A stretch of 64,000 nucleotides of DNA from Bacteroidales bacterium. GTDB taxonomy: Bacteria; Bacteroidota; Bacteroidia; Bacteroidales; Marinilabiliaceae. The stretch is from contig JAKSLD010000005.1 of assembly GCA_024401395.1 (NCBI GenBank), forward strand, positions 62,001 through 126,000. The letters run 5' to 3'. Below are positions 8,523 to 18,143 of this stretch, in pieces. Every line of letters starts with the position of its first letter. Positions within the stretch are counted from its first letter, which is position 1. Below the pieces are notes generated by a model. The model was not told the origin of the DNA and ran no database searches. It saw only the letters and a list, made by a program, of their open reading frames with translations. The position numbers and the translations under genes are program-made.

Positions 8523-10811
8523 ATGAGAATTTTAATAATCGCCACACTCATTATTACATCATTGTCAAGTCATATTGCAGAGGCACAGAACAAAGAAAGG
8601 GTATTTGGTTATGTATCGGATGCTGTTACTGGGGAGCGGCTTCCGAGTGCGACTGTATTTGCGAAACGTACTAATGTAGCAGTATCAACGAATGGTTATG
8701 GCTATTATTCATTGTCTAATATTCAGCAGGGAGATACAGTGTGTGTATTGTACCTTGGTTATAAAGAGGGAATACTGGTAGTAGGAGAAGGAGAGCGACA
8801 AGATGTAATGTTGGTACGTAAAGAGCATTCTATAGACGAGGTTACGGTAAAAGCAGAATCTGTATTTAAGCAGGAGGTAGCCTCCCCTAAGATGAGCCAT
8901 CACCACTTGACGACAAAGGATTTTTCGCGTAGCTTTTCTCTGTTCGGCTCAACAGATGCACTGAAATCCATACAATTGATGCCTGGTGTCAATGCGGCAG
9001 CTGATGGAGGTACGAATCTATCTGTAAGAGGAGGTTCCTTTGACCAGAATATGATACTTCTAGACGAGGCTACAATATATAATCCAGCGCATTCTATGGG
9101 TATTTTTTCGGCTATCAATACGGATGCCGTCTCAAATGTAGACTTTTATAAGGGTGCTGCCCCTGCAAAGTTTGGCGGAAGGCTATCTTCAGTCATTGAT
9201 ATGAGAATGAAGGAAGGAAACAACCAGACTTTTCATGTTGATGGCAGTTTGGGGTTGGTAGAGAGCAGATTATTGGCTGAAGGTCCTATAGTAGATGGCA
9301 AATCGTCATTTATGGTTTCGGGTCGAATGGGTTATGGTGAGGCATCAACAGAAGTTATTAGTCAGTTTGATGAAGAGGGTTTTTCGCGCAAGAGTGACTA
9401 CATGAGGTTTTATGATTTTTGTGCAAAAGCCAACTGGAATATTGATGAAGAAAACAAGGTGTATGCATCTACGTATTTCAGCTCAGACAAGTTCAAGTGT
9501 GCCATACTGATGCAGGACAACAATCAGCAATGGGGAAACCACACAGCGACATTGAGGTGGAATCATATATTCAGCAACAGTTGTTTTTCAAATCTGACAT
9601 TTGTATTTTCCAAATACAACTATCTACAAAGGCAGGAAGAAGATTCGAGAAGGTTTGACTGGAAGTCGGGCATGGAGGAAATCTGTGCGAAATACGATAT
9701 AGACAAGTATACCAAGAACAACCATCATCTTACATTCGGGCTCAAGATGGAGTACCACCATTACAATCCAGGAGAGATTGCTCCGTGGGGAGAATCAGTA
9801 ATGGTACCTGTGAAACTGAAAAGCAAAGATTTGGTTCTTGTGGGTGGTTATTTAGGTGATGAGTTTCACTTAGGAGACAAAATCGGAATAAATGCTGGCA
9901 TACATGTAGATATGTCCACAAAGTTTGGAGGAGAGGGAGCGACCTATATCACGTACGAGCCGAGAGCAGCACTGTCGTACGCATTGAATGACTATATTTC
10001 ATTGAAAGGGTCATACGCACATACTGCTCAATATCAGCATTTGCTGAACAATTCGGCATTAGGACTGCCGACAGACATCTGGACTCCATCAGACAGCAAA
10101 GTAAAACCTCAACAGGCAGATGCGGTATCAGCGGGTATTCACGGATACATCCCTGAGGGATATACATTGGGTGGTCTTGAGTACTCTATGGAGGGATACT
10201 ACAAATGGATGCATGACATCATAGACTTTAAAGATGGGACAGACTTCACGATGAATGAGAACATCGAAGACGACCTACTTTCTGGCAGTGGTCGTGCCAA
10301 AGGACTTGAATTCATGTTGGCCAAGGAAGGAAAGAGATATAACGCACAAATATCCTATACTTTATCATCGGCCAAGAGAAAAATAGACGGAGTTAACAAA
10401 GGTAATTGGTATTACGCAGTGTACGATCAGAAGCACAATCTGATAATCAATGGGCAATACGATATAAATAAGCGATGGAGTACGAGTGCGAATTTCCAGT
10501 ATCATACGGGAGGTAGGACAACATTGCCATACGCTGCTTTCTATGCGTACGGAACACTGTTGAAAGTATTCACAGAGAGAAATGGATATGTAATGCCTGA
10601 CTATCACAGGCTAGATATGAGCATCCGTTGCAATCTTGGCATGCAGAAGAAGGTAAAGCAACAGCTTATATTCTCTGTTTATAATGTATATGGCAGAAAA
10701 AATGCATACTCTATGTTTGTCCGTCAAAGTACATCATACACACGTTTACAAGGGTATATGATGTACTTATATAGAACGGTTCCTTCGTTGACGTGGAGGA
10801 TTAAGTTCTGA
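8523..10811 (+). CDS. TonB-dependent receptor (first of two paralogues)
   Basis: An outer-membrane TonB-dependent transporter of 762 residues. The order is signal peptide ending near AEAQ, a carboxypeptidase-regulatory-like domain (VFGYVSDAVTGERLPSATV..., to about residue 105), a plug domain (GGTNLSVRGGSFDQNMILLD, GAAPAKFGGRLSSVIDMR) and a beta-barrel ending in an aromatic residue. I placed the start at 8523, where the signal peptide begins; an upstream in-frame ATG at 8475 lies inside the preceding gene. No SusD partner is encoded; the DUF4249 lipoprotein takes that place. Very similar to the receptor at 61129-63423. The ligand is unknown. Confidence 0.92.
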   Translation: MRILIIATLIITSLSSHIAEAQNKERVFGYVSDAVTGERLPSATVFAKRTNVAVSTNGYGYYSLSNIQQGDTVCVLYLGYKEGILVVGEGERQDVMLVRKEHSIDEVTVKAESVFKQEVASPKMSHHHLTTKDFSRSFSLFGSTDALKSIQLMPGVNAAADGGTNLSVRGGSFDQNMILLDEATIYNPAHSMGIFSAINTDAVSNVDFYKGAAPAKFGGRLSSVIDMRMKEGNNQTFHVDGSLGLVESRLLAEGPIVDGKSSFMVSGRMGYGEASTEVISQFDEEGFSRKSDYMRFYDFCAKANWNIDEENKVYASTYFSSDKFKCAILMQDNNQQWGNHTATLRWNHIFSNSCFSNLTFVFSKYNYLQRQEEDSRRFDWKSGMEEICAKYDIDKYTKNNHHLTFGLKMEYHHYNPGEIAPWGESVMVPVKLKSKDLVLVGGYLGDEFHLGDKIGINAGIHVDMSTKFGGEGATYITYEPRAALSYALNDYISLKGSYAHTAQYQHLLNNSALGLPTDIWTPSDSKVKPQQADAVSAGIHGYIPEGYTLGGLEYSMEGYYKWMHDIIDFKDGTDFTMNENIEDDLLSGSGRAKGLEFMLAKEGKRYNAQISYTLSSAKRKIDGVNKGNWYYAVYDQKHNLIINGQYDINKRWSTSANFQYHTGGRTTLPYAAFYAYGTLLKVFTERNGYVMPDYHRLDMSIRCNLGMQKKVKQQLIFSVYNVYGRKNAYSMFVRQSTSYTRLQGYMMYLYRTVPSLTWRIKF

Positions 10812-10851
10812 AATATTTCTAATTTTGCAAGAGATTAGAAAATATTGAGAA

Positions 10852-11706
10852 ATGAAGAGACACTTATACTTTGTGGTTCTTGCGGCTCTTTTGACGAGTT
10901 GCGGTGTGGGCAAGATGACAACTACACAGAAAGCTGATGCGCTATTTGATGCAGGAGATTATGCAGGGGCGCTTGTACAGTACAAGGCTCAGTTGGCACT
11001 GACGAATGGTGTAGTGGATACGCTACTGTACAGGAAGGCTGCCATTGCCAGCAGTATGGTGGGAGACCACGCTGAGGCGTGCAGACTTGCGGCATATATA
11101 CCTACGAAAGATGATGCTCAGCTACTGACTGCATTAGCCAACAGTTTGCAGAAGCAAGACAGGATTCATGAGGTAGCGCAGCTTATAGAAGACAACAAGT
11201 CGGTATATGCATCGGCATGGGGAGAAGACAGTGTGAATGTACATATTGCTAAGTATTACAATAGTATCTGCGATGAAAAAATTGTAGAAGTCTATCCATT
11301 ACTTAAAAATGCGGCAGTGCGTTCGGAGTGTTTCGAGTGCTATTTCAAGAAAATAAAAGGGAATGAAACACCAGCGAAACTGAAAGAGATATGCGAGGCA
11401 GCGCTAAAAGACGACCCTAAGAGCGTTGTGGCAGTGAGACAGATGGCCATTGTTCTCTATGAGCAGGCAGAAGACAGCTACCAGTCGGCCATGGCTACCT
11501 ACAACAAGAAGAAGAATGCGACCACATACAACAAGTTGCTGAAAGATTTGAAGTCGATAACTCCGATATTCATAAAAAGTAAGGAGCGTTTTGAGCAGTT
11601 GCGTACTATGGGTGCCGCAGAGGCTAACGATTTGAAACGACTAGTGAATGTATACCGTCGTCTTGACCAAGAATCGAAGGCAAAAGCTATAGAGAAGTTA
11701 TTATAA
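10852..11706 (+). CDS. TPR-type lipoprotein of unknown function
   Basis: A 284-residue lipoprotein (lipobox LLTSC) whose body is helical and reads as tetratricopeptide-like repeats, for example ADALFDAGDYAGALVQYKAQL near the start and further A/L-rich helical pairs. No catalytic motif is seen. It begins 40 bp after the receptor stop, with a possible TAATTTTG box at 10820-10827 in the gap, so it may be the last gene of the operon or have its own promoter. Likely a periplasmic scaffold; no specific function can be assigned. Confidence 0.65.
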   Translation: MKRHLYFVVLAALLTSCGVGKMTTTQKADALFDAGDYAGALVQYKAQLALTNGVVDTLLYRKAAIASSMVGDHAEACRLAAYIPTKDDAQLLTALANSLQKQDRIHEVAQLIEDNKSVYASAWGEDSVNVHIAKYYNSICDEKIVEVYPLLKNAAVRSECFECYFKKIKGNETPAKLKEICEAALKDDPKSVVAVRQMAIVLYEQAEDSYQSAMATYNKKKNATTYNKLLKDLKSITPIFIKSKERFEQLRTMGAAEANDLKRLVNVYRRLDQESKAKAIEKLL

Positions 11707-11712
11707 TTAAGA

Positions 11713-11786
11713 TAGCGTCTGGGTAGCGTCTGCCTTAAGGGTGTGTTAAGGGAGCGTTAAGAGAGCGTAGCGGTTCATCGCAAAAA
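11713..11786 (-). repeat. 11-bp-period array with conserved head (element D)
   Basis: Five exact 11-bp units: TAGCGTCTGGG (11713), TAGCGTCTGCC (11724), TTAAGGGTGTG (11735), TTAAGGGAGCG (11746) and TTAAGAGAGCG (11757), then TAGCGG and the head TTCATCGCAAAAA, which is the reverse complement of TTTTTGCGATGAA. Read from the head it lies on the minus strand. Its units match those of element E near 44.2 kb in the opposite orientation. Confidence 0.8.
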
Positions 11787-11795
11787 TTAATCATA

Positions 11796-12917
11796 ATGAA
11801 CATTACATTTTCCGAAGCATTGGACGCTGCAGGGTTCAATGACCGATTGAAATACGAAAAAGAACTGGAGGTAAAGAATAAAGCTATCAGGCTATTCTTC
11901 GAAGAGAATAGGCTTATGGCAGAGCCTTTACCTGTAATAGCCAGTCCGATGCCTGTCGGGTACAGGACAACAACCAAGCGAAGAGCGAAGATTGGCAGGA
12001 ATGGTTTTTCGTTCGGCGTTGACGAGCAACCTGTGACAGAACCAAAGGAACACCAGGAAATTTATTCGTTCATTGAAGAAAAGCTAAAGACTCCCCCATA
12101 CAAGCCATTAGCAGAAGCATTGAACTGGGTGATATTGAGAGGCAGCTATACCAGCAGGACTATAATATTCAATGTCAGAGAGTTGAATGCTCCAATAGTG
12201 AGGAAACTCAAGCAGATGGCAGAGCACCTGCAGAAGTTGCCCAAGCCTGTAACGGCTGCGCATGTATATGTAGCCAAGACATCAGACTATTATCTTGAAA
12301 TGGACCAGCCGACAGACTCCATGGCATTCAAGCAACTATACGGTCCGAAAGAGCTGGCATTGAAATTAGACGGATTCTCATTGAAATACCCAGTTACCGG
12401 CTTCAGTCAGATTAACGAGTCGCAAGTAAGAAATATGCTGGCGGTGGCAAAAGAGATGGCCCAGTTAGACTCAGAGACAGACTTCATGGACCTGTACTGC
12501 GGATATGGGCTGTTCGGATTCGGTATGGGAGAAGAGGCTAGAAACCTGCTAGGAGTAGAATGGACAGGCGAGTCGATAGAATGCGCTAAGAGAAGTGCGG
12601 CATTTCTGAAAAGGAATGCGCAATTTGTAGCGGGAAGGATAGACAAGCAGTTTATAGAAAAGCTACCCAAGCCCAAGGGGGCAGAAGTTATACTGCTGGA
12701 CCCGCCTAGGAAAGGCACATTGCCGGGAGTTATAGAGGCATTGGGCAGGAGAAAGCCCAGACGAGTGGTGCATATATTCTGCGGTACGGACGAGATACCA
12801 CGCTCGATAAAAGAGTGGGACAAGGCTGGGTACGAGATAGAAAAAGTGCAGCCATTAGACATGTTCCCCAAAGTAAGGCATATGGAGACACTGTTATCTC
12901 TGGTTCCCAAGCAATAA
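11796..12917 (+). CDS. TrmA/RlmCD-family RNA 5-methyluridine methyltransferase
   Basis: A 373-residue S-adenosylmethionine-dependent RNA methyltransferase. The C-terminal half has the family blocks: GFSQINESQV (SAM/flipping glutamine), DLYCGYGLFGFGMG (SAM loop), LLDPPRKGTLPGV, the likely catalytic cysteine in HIFCGTDEIP, and DMFPKVRHMETLLSL. Family members usually carry an N-terminal TRAM domain and often four cysteines for an iron-sulfur cluster; neither is visible, so this is a compact form. Whether the target is tRNA U54 or 23S rRNA cannot be read from the sequence. It follows repeat element D and reads alone. Confidence 0.82.
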   Translation: MNITFSEALDAAGFNDRLKYEKELEVKNKAIRLFFEENRLMAEPLPVIASPMPVGYRTTTKRRAKIGRNGFSFGVDEQPVTEPKEHQEIYSFIEEKLKTPPYKPLAEALNWVILRGSYTSRTIIFNVRELNAPIVRKLKQMAEHLQKLPKPVTAAHVYVAKTSDYYLEMDQPTDSMAFKQLYGPKELALKLDGFSLKYPVTGFSQINESQVRNMLAVAKEMAQLDSETDFMDLYCGYGLFGFGMGEEARNLLGVEWTGESIECAKRSAAFLKRNAQFVAGRIDKQFIEKLPKPKGAEVILLDPPRKGTLPGVIEALGRRKPRRVVHIFCGTDEIPRSIKEWDKAGYEIEKVQPLDMFPKVRHMETLLSLVPKQ

Positions 12918-12928
12918 TTGCCAATAGA

Positions 12929-12959
12929 TTTGTATATACAGGAATAGTTTATATTTTTG
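12929..12959 (+). promoter_or_regulatory. Promoter of the small lipoprotein gene
   Basis: TTTG (12929-12932), 19 bp, TATTTTTG (12952-12959): a near-ideal Bacteroidetes promoter 27 bp ahead of the ATG at 12987, which implies a short leader. Confidence 0.65.
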
Positions 12960-12986
12960 CATTAAGAACATTTATTGAATAAGCAG

Positions 12987-13409
12987 ATGAAAATAATTAA
13001 CAGAATTGCGATTGTTGTTTTGGCATTAGTTGCATTTGCAATGACAAGTTGCCAGAAAGACCCATTGGACGCAGCTATTGAGGCATTCAAGGCAAAGTGT
13101 CCTATAAGCATCACAAGCGGCATTTCATGTTCAGACGCGGCTATTGACGGAACGAACGTGGTATTCCGTTATGACATCAACGAAGACAACATAATGTTTG
13201 ATGCTGTATACGATAATCTTGAGAACACATCACCAAAGCAGTTGATCAAAGAGATTATGGGATACAACGAAGAAGGCAAGGCGCTTATGGTCTTGATAGA
13301 AGAGTATGACAAGGGAGTAGTAAACAAGTACGTAGGCACAACAGGCACTACACTAGATTTCGAGATCGGGCTGGAAGATATAGAAGCTGCCGTAGGAAAG
13401 AAAAAGTAA
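12987..13409 (+). CDS. Small lipoprotein, unknown function
   Basis: A 140-residue protein with a clear lipoprotein signal (MKIINRIAIVVLALVAFAM, lipobox MTSC). The mature part is short and mixed alpha/beta, with CPISITSGISCSDAAIDG, FRYDINEDNIMFD and a final acidic segment ending in KKK. I chose the ATG at 12987; a TTG at 12975 would add four residues. It has its own promoter and a terminator shared with the convergent ammonia-lyase gene. I do not recognise a family with certainty. Confidence 0.7.
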   Translation: MKIINRIAIVVLALVAFAMTSCQKDPLDAAIEAFKAKCPISITSGISCSDAAIDGTNVVFRYDINEDNIMFDAVYDNLENTSPKQLIKEIMGYNEEGKALMVLIEEYDKGVVNKYVGTTGTTLDFEIGLEDIEAAVGKKK

Positions 13410-13428
13410 AGAGATAAACATAAAACCA

Positions 13429-13466
13429 AGAGATAGGGTCATTTATAATAACCCTATCTCTTTTTT
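13429..13466. terminator. Bidirectional terminator between lipoprotein and ammonia-lyase
   Basis: AGAGATAGGGT (13429-13439) pairs perfectly with ACCCTATCTCT (13451-13461), followed by a T-run on the plus strand. The minus-strand gene ends inside the loop (stop at 13443-13445), so the hairpin can serve both convergent genes. Confidence 0.8.
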
Positions 13467-14972
13467 ACGTAGATAATTCTCGACATTAGCTATATCGGTA
13501 TATTTCTCAGTATCATCTTTGAACGTCGGGAATATAGCTCTAACCTCATCGTAAACTCTTTTGCTCATGGGGCTCATGTCGTTGTAACATCCTAGGCAGT
13601 CGATAGCTTGGCAGATAGACATCATGTGGACAGCTGCAACCTGATAAGCGTTATCGACAACATGCTTTGCAATCAAAGCGGAATTAGTACCCATACTCAC
13701 TATATCCTGATTATCATTATTGTTAGGAATGGAATGGACGTACATCGGATTGGACAATGTCTGGCTTTCGGCTGTCGTTGACGTAGCAGTAAACTGACAG
13801 GCCTGCATGCCATAATTGAGTCCAAGAACACCGAGATTGACGAATGGAGGTAAGTTTTTGCCATTATACTCAATCTCGTTGATTTTGTCGTGAAACAGAT
13901 AATTGGCCTGACGCTCTGCGAGCATAGTCATCTTAGTTACGGCAACCTTCAGCTTATCCATTTCGAACGATATATAATCGCCATGAAAATTTCCTCCATG
14001 ATAAATGTTTTTGCTCTCAGGATCAACGATTGGATTATCATCAGCAGAGTTAACTTCATTAATAAGTACCCTCTCGGCATTCTCGAGAACCTCAAGCACC
14101 GGTCCCATAACCTGTGGCACGCAACGGAGAGAGTAGTATGGCTGAACCTTCTTCTTGAATAATGTCTTGTCCGTCCCGCTATATAACTCATCCTGTCGAC
14201 TCGACATCATATTGCTTCCGGCTGCGATATCGCGCATAATCTTTGCTGCTATTTGCTGACCATCCTGACGGCGAACGCTATTAATCTCCGGCATCATGAA
14301 ATCGTCGTATGAGCCAGCAATCTCATTAGTCATTACCGACATGACCAATATCCACTCGGCTATTCTCTTGGCATATATAAGATTAACCAATCCGAGTCCT
14401 GTCATCATTGCCGTGCCATTTACAACGGAAAGTCCGTCACGACCATGTATAGCCATTGGCTTGAGACCTACCTCCTTCAATACGTCGGCTGTCGGGCGCC
14501 ATTCCCCCTTGTAGTTGACCTTACCTTCTCCGATAAGAGTATAGGCAATATGAGCCAGTTGAACTAGATCTCCACTAGCACCTACGCTGCCATGTTGCGG
14601 CACGTATGGGATTATATCATTGTTGATATATGCGACAATCTGGTCTACCACCATTGGATGCACGCCGCTTCTACACTGCATGAAAGTCATATAGCGAGAA
14701 ATCATTGCAGCTTTTACGGCGATTAACGGCATAGGCTCACCTGCCCCGGCAGAATGAGAGCGTATTATATTGTACTGAAGTTGCTGAAGGTGCTCATCGC
14801 TCACACGATATTGAGCCATTGGGCCAAAACCAGTGTTAATACCATAGATAACCTTATCTTTCTTAAATTCTTCAAGAAAGACATAGCACTCCTCTACTTT
14901 ATCGTGTTCAGCTTGGGAGATGACAATCTTCTTCCCATTGAAGAGAATGTCATAAATATCAGAAAGACTCAT
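13443..14972 (-). CDS. hutH: Histidine/aromatic amino acid ammonia-lyase
   Basis: A 509-residue lyase that forms an MIO cofactor from the Ala132-Ser133-Gly134 triad in GSVGASGDLVQLAH and releases ammonia from histidine (to urocanate) or another aromatic amino acid. YGINTGFGPMAQ near residue 43 is the family N-terminal block. The Ser-His pair at 72-73 (IIRSHSAG) is the form seen in histidine lyases, whereas tyrosine lyases carry His-His there, so histidine is the better guess. No hutU, hutI or ftcD gene lies beside it. A TATCTTTG-type box (plus strand 14996-15003) lies about 25 bp upstream of the start. Confidence 0.85.
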   Translation of the reverse strand: MSLSDIYDILFNGKKIVISQAEHDKVEECYVFLEEFKKDKVIYGINTGFGPMAQYRVSDEHLQQLQYNIIRSHSAGAGEPMPLIAVKAAMISRYMTFMQCRSGVHPMVVDQIVAYINNDIIPYVPQHGSVGASGDLVQLAHIAYTLIGEGKVNYKGEWRPTADVLKEVGLKPMAIHGRDGLSVVNGTAMMTGLGLVNLIYAKRIAEWILVMSVMTNEIAGSYDDFMMPEINSVRRQDGQQIAAKIMRDIAAGSNMMSSRQDELYSGTDKTLFKKKVQPYYSLRCVPQVMGPVLEVLENAERVLINEVNSADDNPIVDPESKNIYHGGNFHGDYISFEMDKLKVAVTKMTMLAERQANYLFHDKINEIEYNGKNLPPFVNLGVLGLNYGMQACQFTATSTTAESQTLSNPMYVHSIPNNNDNQDIVSMGTNSALIAKHVVDNAYQVAAVHMMSICQAIDCLGCYNDMSPMSKRVYDEVRAIFPTFKDDTEKYTDIANVENYLRKKEIGLL

Positions 14973-15040
14973 ATATTCGCGTTTTTATTTAGTCACAAAG
15001 ATAGCAATTAAGTCCAACATGATTGCCCTTGACATTTAAT

Positions 15041-15075
15041 AAAAAGAGGCTGCGTCAGCATTCTGACACAGCCTC
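15041..15075 (-). terminator. Terminator after the GH3 beta-glucosidase
   Basis: GAGGCTGCGTCAG (15046-15058) and CTGACACAGCCTC (15063-15075) form a 13-bp stem with one mismatch. On the minus strand it is followed by a T-run (plus-strand A-run 15041-15045). The same stem sequence recurs at 18085-18114 and 34898-34930. Confidence 0.8.
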
Positions 15076-15100
15076 ATATTTTTCTTAGACAAGAATGAGA

Positions 15101-17584
15101 TTAGATATTTGGCTCATCCCATACCTTAGTATCAGTGCATGTTACTGTCACCACTTCCTTTCCGATCTTGATATTGAAATCGCCTGCTTCAACAGTCCAT
15201 TTACCCTCGTTATTTACAAAGGCCAACTTCTTTGCAGGAAGAGTGAATGATACAGTCTTTGTCTCTCCTGGATTGAGAGATACCTTCGTAAAGTCACGGA
15301 GACGCTTATTATCAGGTACGATAGAAGCAACTAAGTCGCTAGTATAGAGCAATACCGCTTCCTTACCTGCTACGGAACCTACATTCTTTACGTCAATAGT
15401 AATAGTCAGTTCGTCATTAACACCGAATATAGTCTTGCTGACATTGAGATTGCTGTACTCGTATGTTGTGTAGCTCATGCCGTAGCCAAAAGGCCACTGG
15501 AGCGAAACCTTGGCATCGTAGTTATAAGCGCCAGCCATGGTACCTACCTCTTCGCTTACCTTATAATCGTATGTATTAAGGGAATTTATCTCTCGTGGGT
15601 ATGTATAAGGCATCTTAGCAGAGAAATTAGCGTCGCCAGCCAAGAGATTAGCCAATGCATCTGCTCCATAGTTACCTGGGAGGAAGATATGGACTACAGC
15701 CTTAGCTAAAGGTTCGATATCAGCAAGAAGGCGTGGACGACCTTCGTTGAGAATCAATACAATAGGCTTACCTGTCTTAGCGAGTGCCTTTACAAGGTCC
15801 TTTTGATTAGATGAGAGATTAAGGTCGTTCAAGTTACCAGGAGTCTCACAGTAGCTATTCTCGCCGATACAAGCTACGATGATATCAGCCTTAGCTGCAG
15901 CCTTGACAGCCTTATCTATTTCAGGTTTATTCTCATCATAATAAGCCCCGCGCTCATTATATGTAACGCCCTGCTCAAGGATTACATTCTTCTCGCCATA
16001 CTTATTACACATAGCCTCATAGATTGTGTTATAAGGAGCATAAAGCTCATCTGCATTAGAACCCTGCCATGTATAAGTCCAACCACCATTTAGGCAACGC
16101 ATCTGATTAGCATTAGGACCTGTAAGAAGGATTTTCTTACCCTTAGCTATAGGGAGAACGCCCTCATTCTTCAAGAGTACCTCTGTTTCCTCTGCAGCCT
16201 TAAGTGCCACAAGAGCGTGCTCTTCGCTACCGAACTTTTCGTAGCCTTCGCCTCCTGTATTTGGTTCATCGAAGAGGCCAAGACGATACTTAACGCGAAC
16301 AATACGCTTTACAGCATCATCAACACGAGACATCTTGACTGCTCCTTCGTTTACGAGCTCTTTGAGCAATATACAGAAATCTACACTGTAAGGGTCCATT
16401 GACATATCAATACCTGCATTGATAGCGATACGGATAGCATCCTTCTTGTCCTTGGCAACTTTCTCTCTCTGATATAGGTTGTTGATATCAGCCCAGTCGG
16501 TAACTATGAAGCCATCCCAGTTGAGATCCTCCTTGAGCCACTTGGTAAGGTACTCATAAGAAGCGTGAACTGGCACACCATTGATAGATGCCGAGTTGAC
16601 CATTACTGTCTGCGCACCGGCAAGAATAGCAGTCTTGAAAGGCTCGAAGTACTTCTCTCGCAACATATTCGGAGCGATATAAGCAGGAGTACGGTCCTTA
16701 CCCGAGAAAGGAGCCCCGTATCCGAAATAGTGCTTTACGCTTGTCGCTACACCATATTTACCGATATGGTTGTTATCCTCGCCCTGATAACCTTTAACCT
16801 CAGCAGCCACCATCTTTGAGTTTACGATAGCATCCTCGCCGAAGCTCTCCCAGATACGCGACCAACGAGGATCACGACCGAGGTCAACTACAGGATTGTA
16901 GACCCATGGGCAGTTAGCTGCACGGCTCTCATAAGCTGTAATCTGTGCCATCTGGGTAGCGAGGTCTGTATTGAACGACGCTGCAAGATTGATTGGCTGT
17001 GAGAACATTGTACCGCCCTGAGTATATGTAACTCCGTGGTTATGATCCAATCCGTAGATATCAGGAATGCCGATATAATTCATAGACTTCTCCTGAATAA
17101 GTCGAATCCACTTCTGCCACTGCTCCACTGTAGCTGCCTTGCCAGGAGCATTCAGGATAGAACCTATCTTGTACTTTGATATGCATGTATCCAATTTATT
17201 CTCATCTGGCTCCCAATGACGATTTGGCGAACCTTCGTACATATCGAGATTATAGTCTGAAAGCATATTAATAATCTCCTCATCCGTACGTGCTAGGAGT
17301 TCATTAATATCTGCCTCGGAACGTCCAAACTGGGTCATGAGTTTCTTAAGCTTATTCCTGTCCAGTTTTGCGTTTTCAACAACATTCCTACCCAATACAT
17401 CAAAGTTGAGTTCAAGCATCTGACCAATCTTCTCATCAAGGGTCATCTTGCTGACTGTAGCCTCAACTTTTGCCTCTAATTCTGCATCTCTAGGGATAGC
17501 AGGCTTAACCTCAGAGGTCTTTTGTTGTGTACACGAGCATATTCCTACTGCTAATAGGATAGCTGGCAATAAAATCCTTCTCAT
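15101..17584 (-). CDS. bglX: GH3 beta-glucosidase, lipoprotein
   Basis: An 827-residue glycoside hydrolase family 3 enzyme that removes terminal beta-linked glucose (or related sugars) from oligosaccharides. A lipoprotein signal (GICSC, cysteine 16 or 18) places it in the periplasm or at the outer membrane. Then come the GH3 N-terminal barrel with [26 protein letters not shown] and KHYFGYG, the likely nucleophile Asp363 in [10 protein letters not shown], the GH3 C-terminal domain, and a fibronectin III-like domain ([16 protein letters not shown]). It stands alone between terminators and could work with the GH94 phosphorylase at 54 kb; that link is inference. Confidence 0.93.
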   Translation of the reverse strand: MRRILLPAILLAVGICSCTQQKTSEVKPAIPRDAELEAKVEATVSKMTLDEKIGQMLELNFDVLGRNVVENAKLDRNKLKKLMTQFGRSEADINELLARTDEEIINMLSDYNLDMYEGSPNRHWEPDENKLDTCISKYKIGSILNAPGKAATVEQWQKWIRLIQEKSMNYIGIPDIYGLDHNHGVTYTQGGTMFSQPINLAASFNTDLATQMAQITAYESRAANCPWVYNPVVDLGRDPRWSRIWESFGEDAIVNSKMVAAEVKGYQGEDNNHIGKYGVATSVKHYFGYGAPFSGKDRTPAYIAPNMLREKYFEPFKTAILAGAQTVMVNSASINGVPVHASYEYLTKWLKEDLNWDGFIVTDWADINNLYQREKVAKDKKDAIRIAINAGIDMSMDPYSVDFCILLKELVNEGAVKMSRVDDAVKRIVRVKYRLGLFDEPNTGGEGYEKFGSEEHALVALKAAEETEVLLKNEGVLPIAKGKKILLTGPNANQMRCLNGGWTYTWQGSNADELYAPYNTIYEAMCNKYGEKNVILEQGVTYNERGAYYDENKPEIDKAVKAAAKADIIVACIGENSYCETPGNLNDLNLSSNQKDLVKALAKTGKPIVLILNEGRPRLLADIEPLAKAVVHIFLPGNYGADALANLLAGDANFSAKMPYTYPREINSLNTYDYKVSEEVGTMAGAYNYDAKVSLQWPFGYGMSYTTYEYSNLNVSKTIFGVNDELTITIDVKNVGSVAGKEAVLLYTSDLVASIVPDNKRLRDFTKVSLNPGETKTVSFTLPAKKLAFVNNEGKWTVEAGDFNIKIGKEVVTVTCTDTKVWDEPNI

Positions 17585-17840
17585 ATTTTGTATTTGTGAA
17601 TTATTACGTGAAGTTACTCTTTTCTCTCAATTAATCAAAATATGAAGACCGACTCCGTAGCGAAATCGGTCTTCAATCCAATTAATAGAGGTAATTAAAT
17701 TTGGTATTATTCATTAGGCAAAAGTGTGTCGGGTACTGATTTACTCAGATATATTAGGTACGATTATCAATTAGGTTGATATATGTAATAGGTTTTATGC
17801 TCTATATAAATCTGTATTATTAACACGGCCACAAAAGTAA
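17585..17840 (-). promoter_or_regulatory. Long 5' leader of bglX with a stable hairpin
   Basis: A TACTTTTG -7 box (plus strand 17832-17839, read on the minus strand) lies about 250 bp ahead of the bglX start; its -33 partner is weak. Within the predicted leader, GAAGACCGA (17644-17652) pairs perfectly with TCGGTCTTC (17666-17674), followed on the minus strand by ATATTTTG. No gene upstream needs a terminator here, so the hairpin may be a leader attenuator or stabiliser. No known riboswitch is recognised in the rest of the leader. Confidence 0.4.
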
Positions 17841-17963
17841 TATGCCGCCTCTCAGAACGCTTTCTTTTTTGTTCAAGATGTTTATTCAAACGTTCAATAC
17901 TCTATATTTTGAACAATTTTCTCCCCTACGTAAACTTTTTATCAACCTTCCCAAAAAGGGAAA

Positions 17964-18114
17964 GGGGCTGTATCAAAATCAGAAACATCCCCTTTCTAGA
18001 CCTACACTAGACCTATACTAACCCTATACTAGACCTATAGAACACCCTTGTTCATCGTAAATTATTCAAACAATAAAAAGAAAAGAGGCTGTGTCGGCAA
18101 ATTGACACAGCCTC
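17964..18114. mobile_element. MITE-like unit holding an 11-bp array (element I)
   Basis: A 151-bp intergenic unit with related inverted ends: GGGGCTGTATCAAAAT at 17964 and, read from the other side, GAGGCTGTGTCAATTTG ending at 18114. Inside are 11-bp units CTAGACCTACA (17996), CTAGACCTATA (18007), CTAACCCTATA (18018), CTAGACCTATA (18029) and GAACACCCTTG (18040), then the inverted head TTCATCGTAAA. The right end also forms a full hairpin. A second copy is at 34762-34930. No protein is encoded, so movement would need a helper in trans. The stretch 17841-17963 shows nothing assignable. Confidence 0.6.
18080..18114 (-). terminator. Terminator after the AsnC regulator
   Basis: GAGGCTGTGTC (18085-18095) pairs perfectly with GACACAGCCTC (18104-18114); on the minus strand it is followed by a T-rich tail. 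It lies 29 bp beyond the regulator stop and doubles as the right end of element I. Confidence 0.75.
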
Positions 18115-18143
18115 CACTTCTGTATTTCTATAGAAATTTCTCT

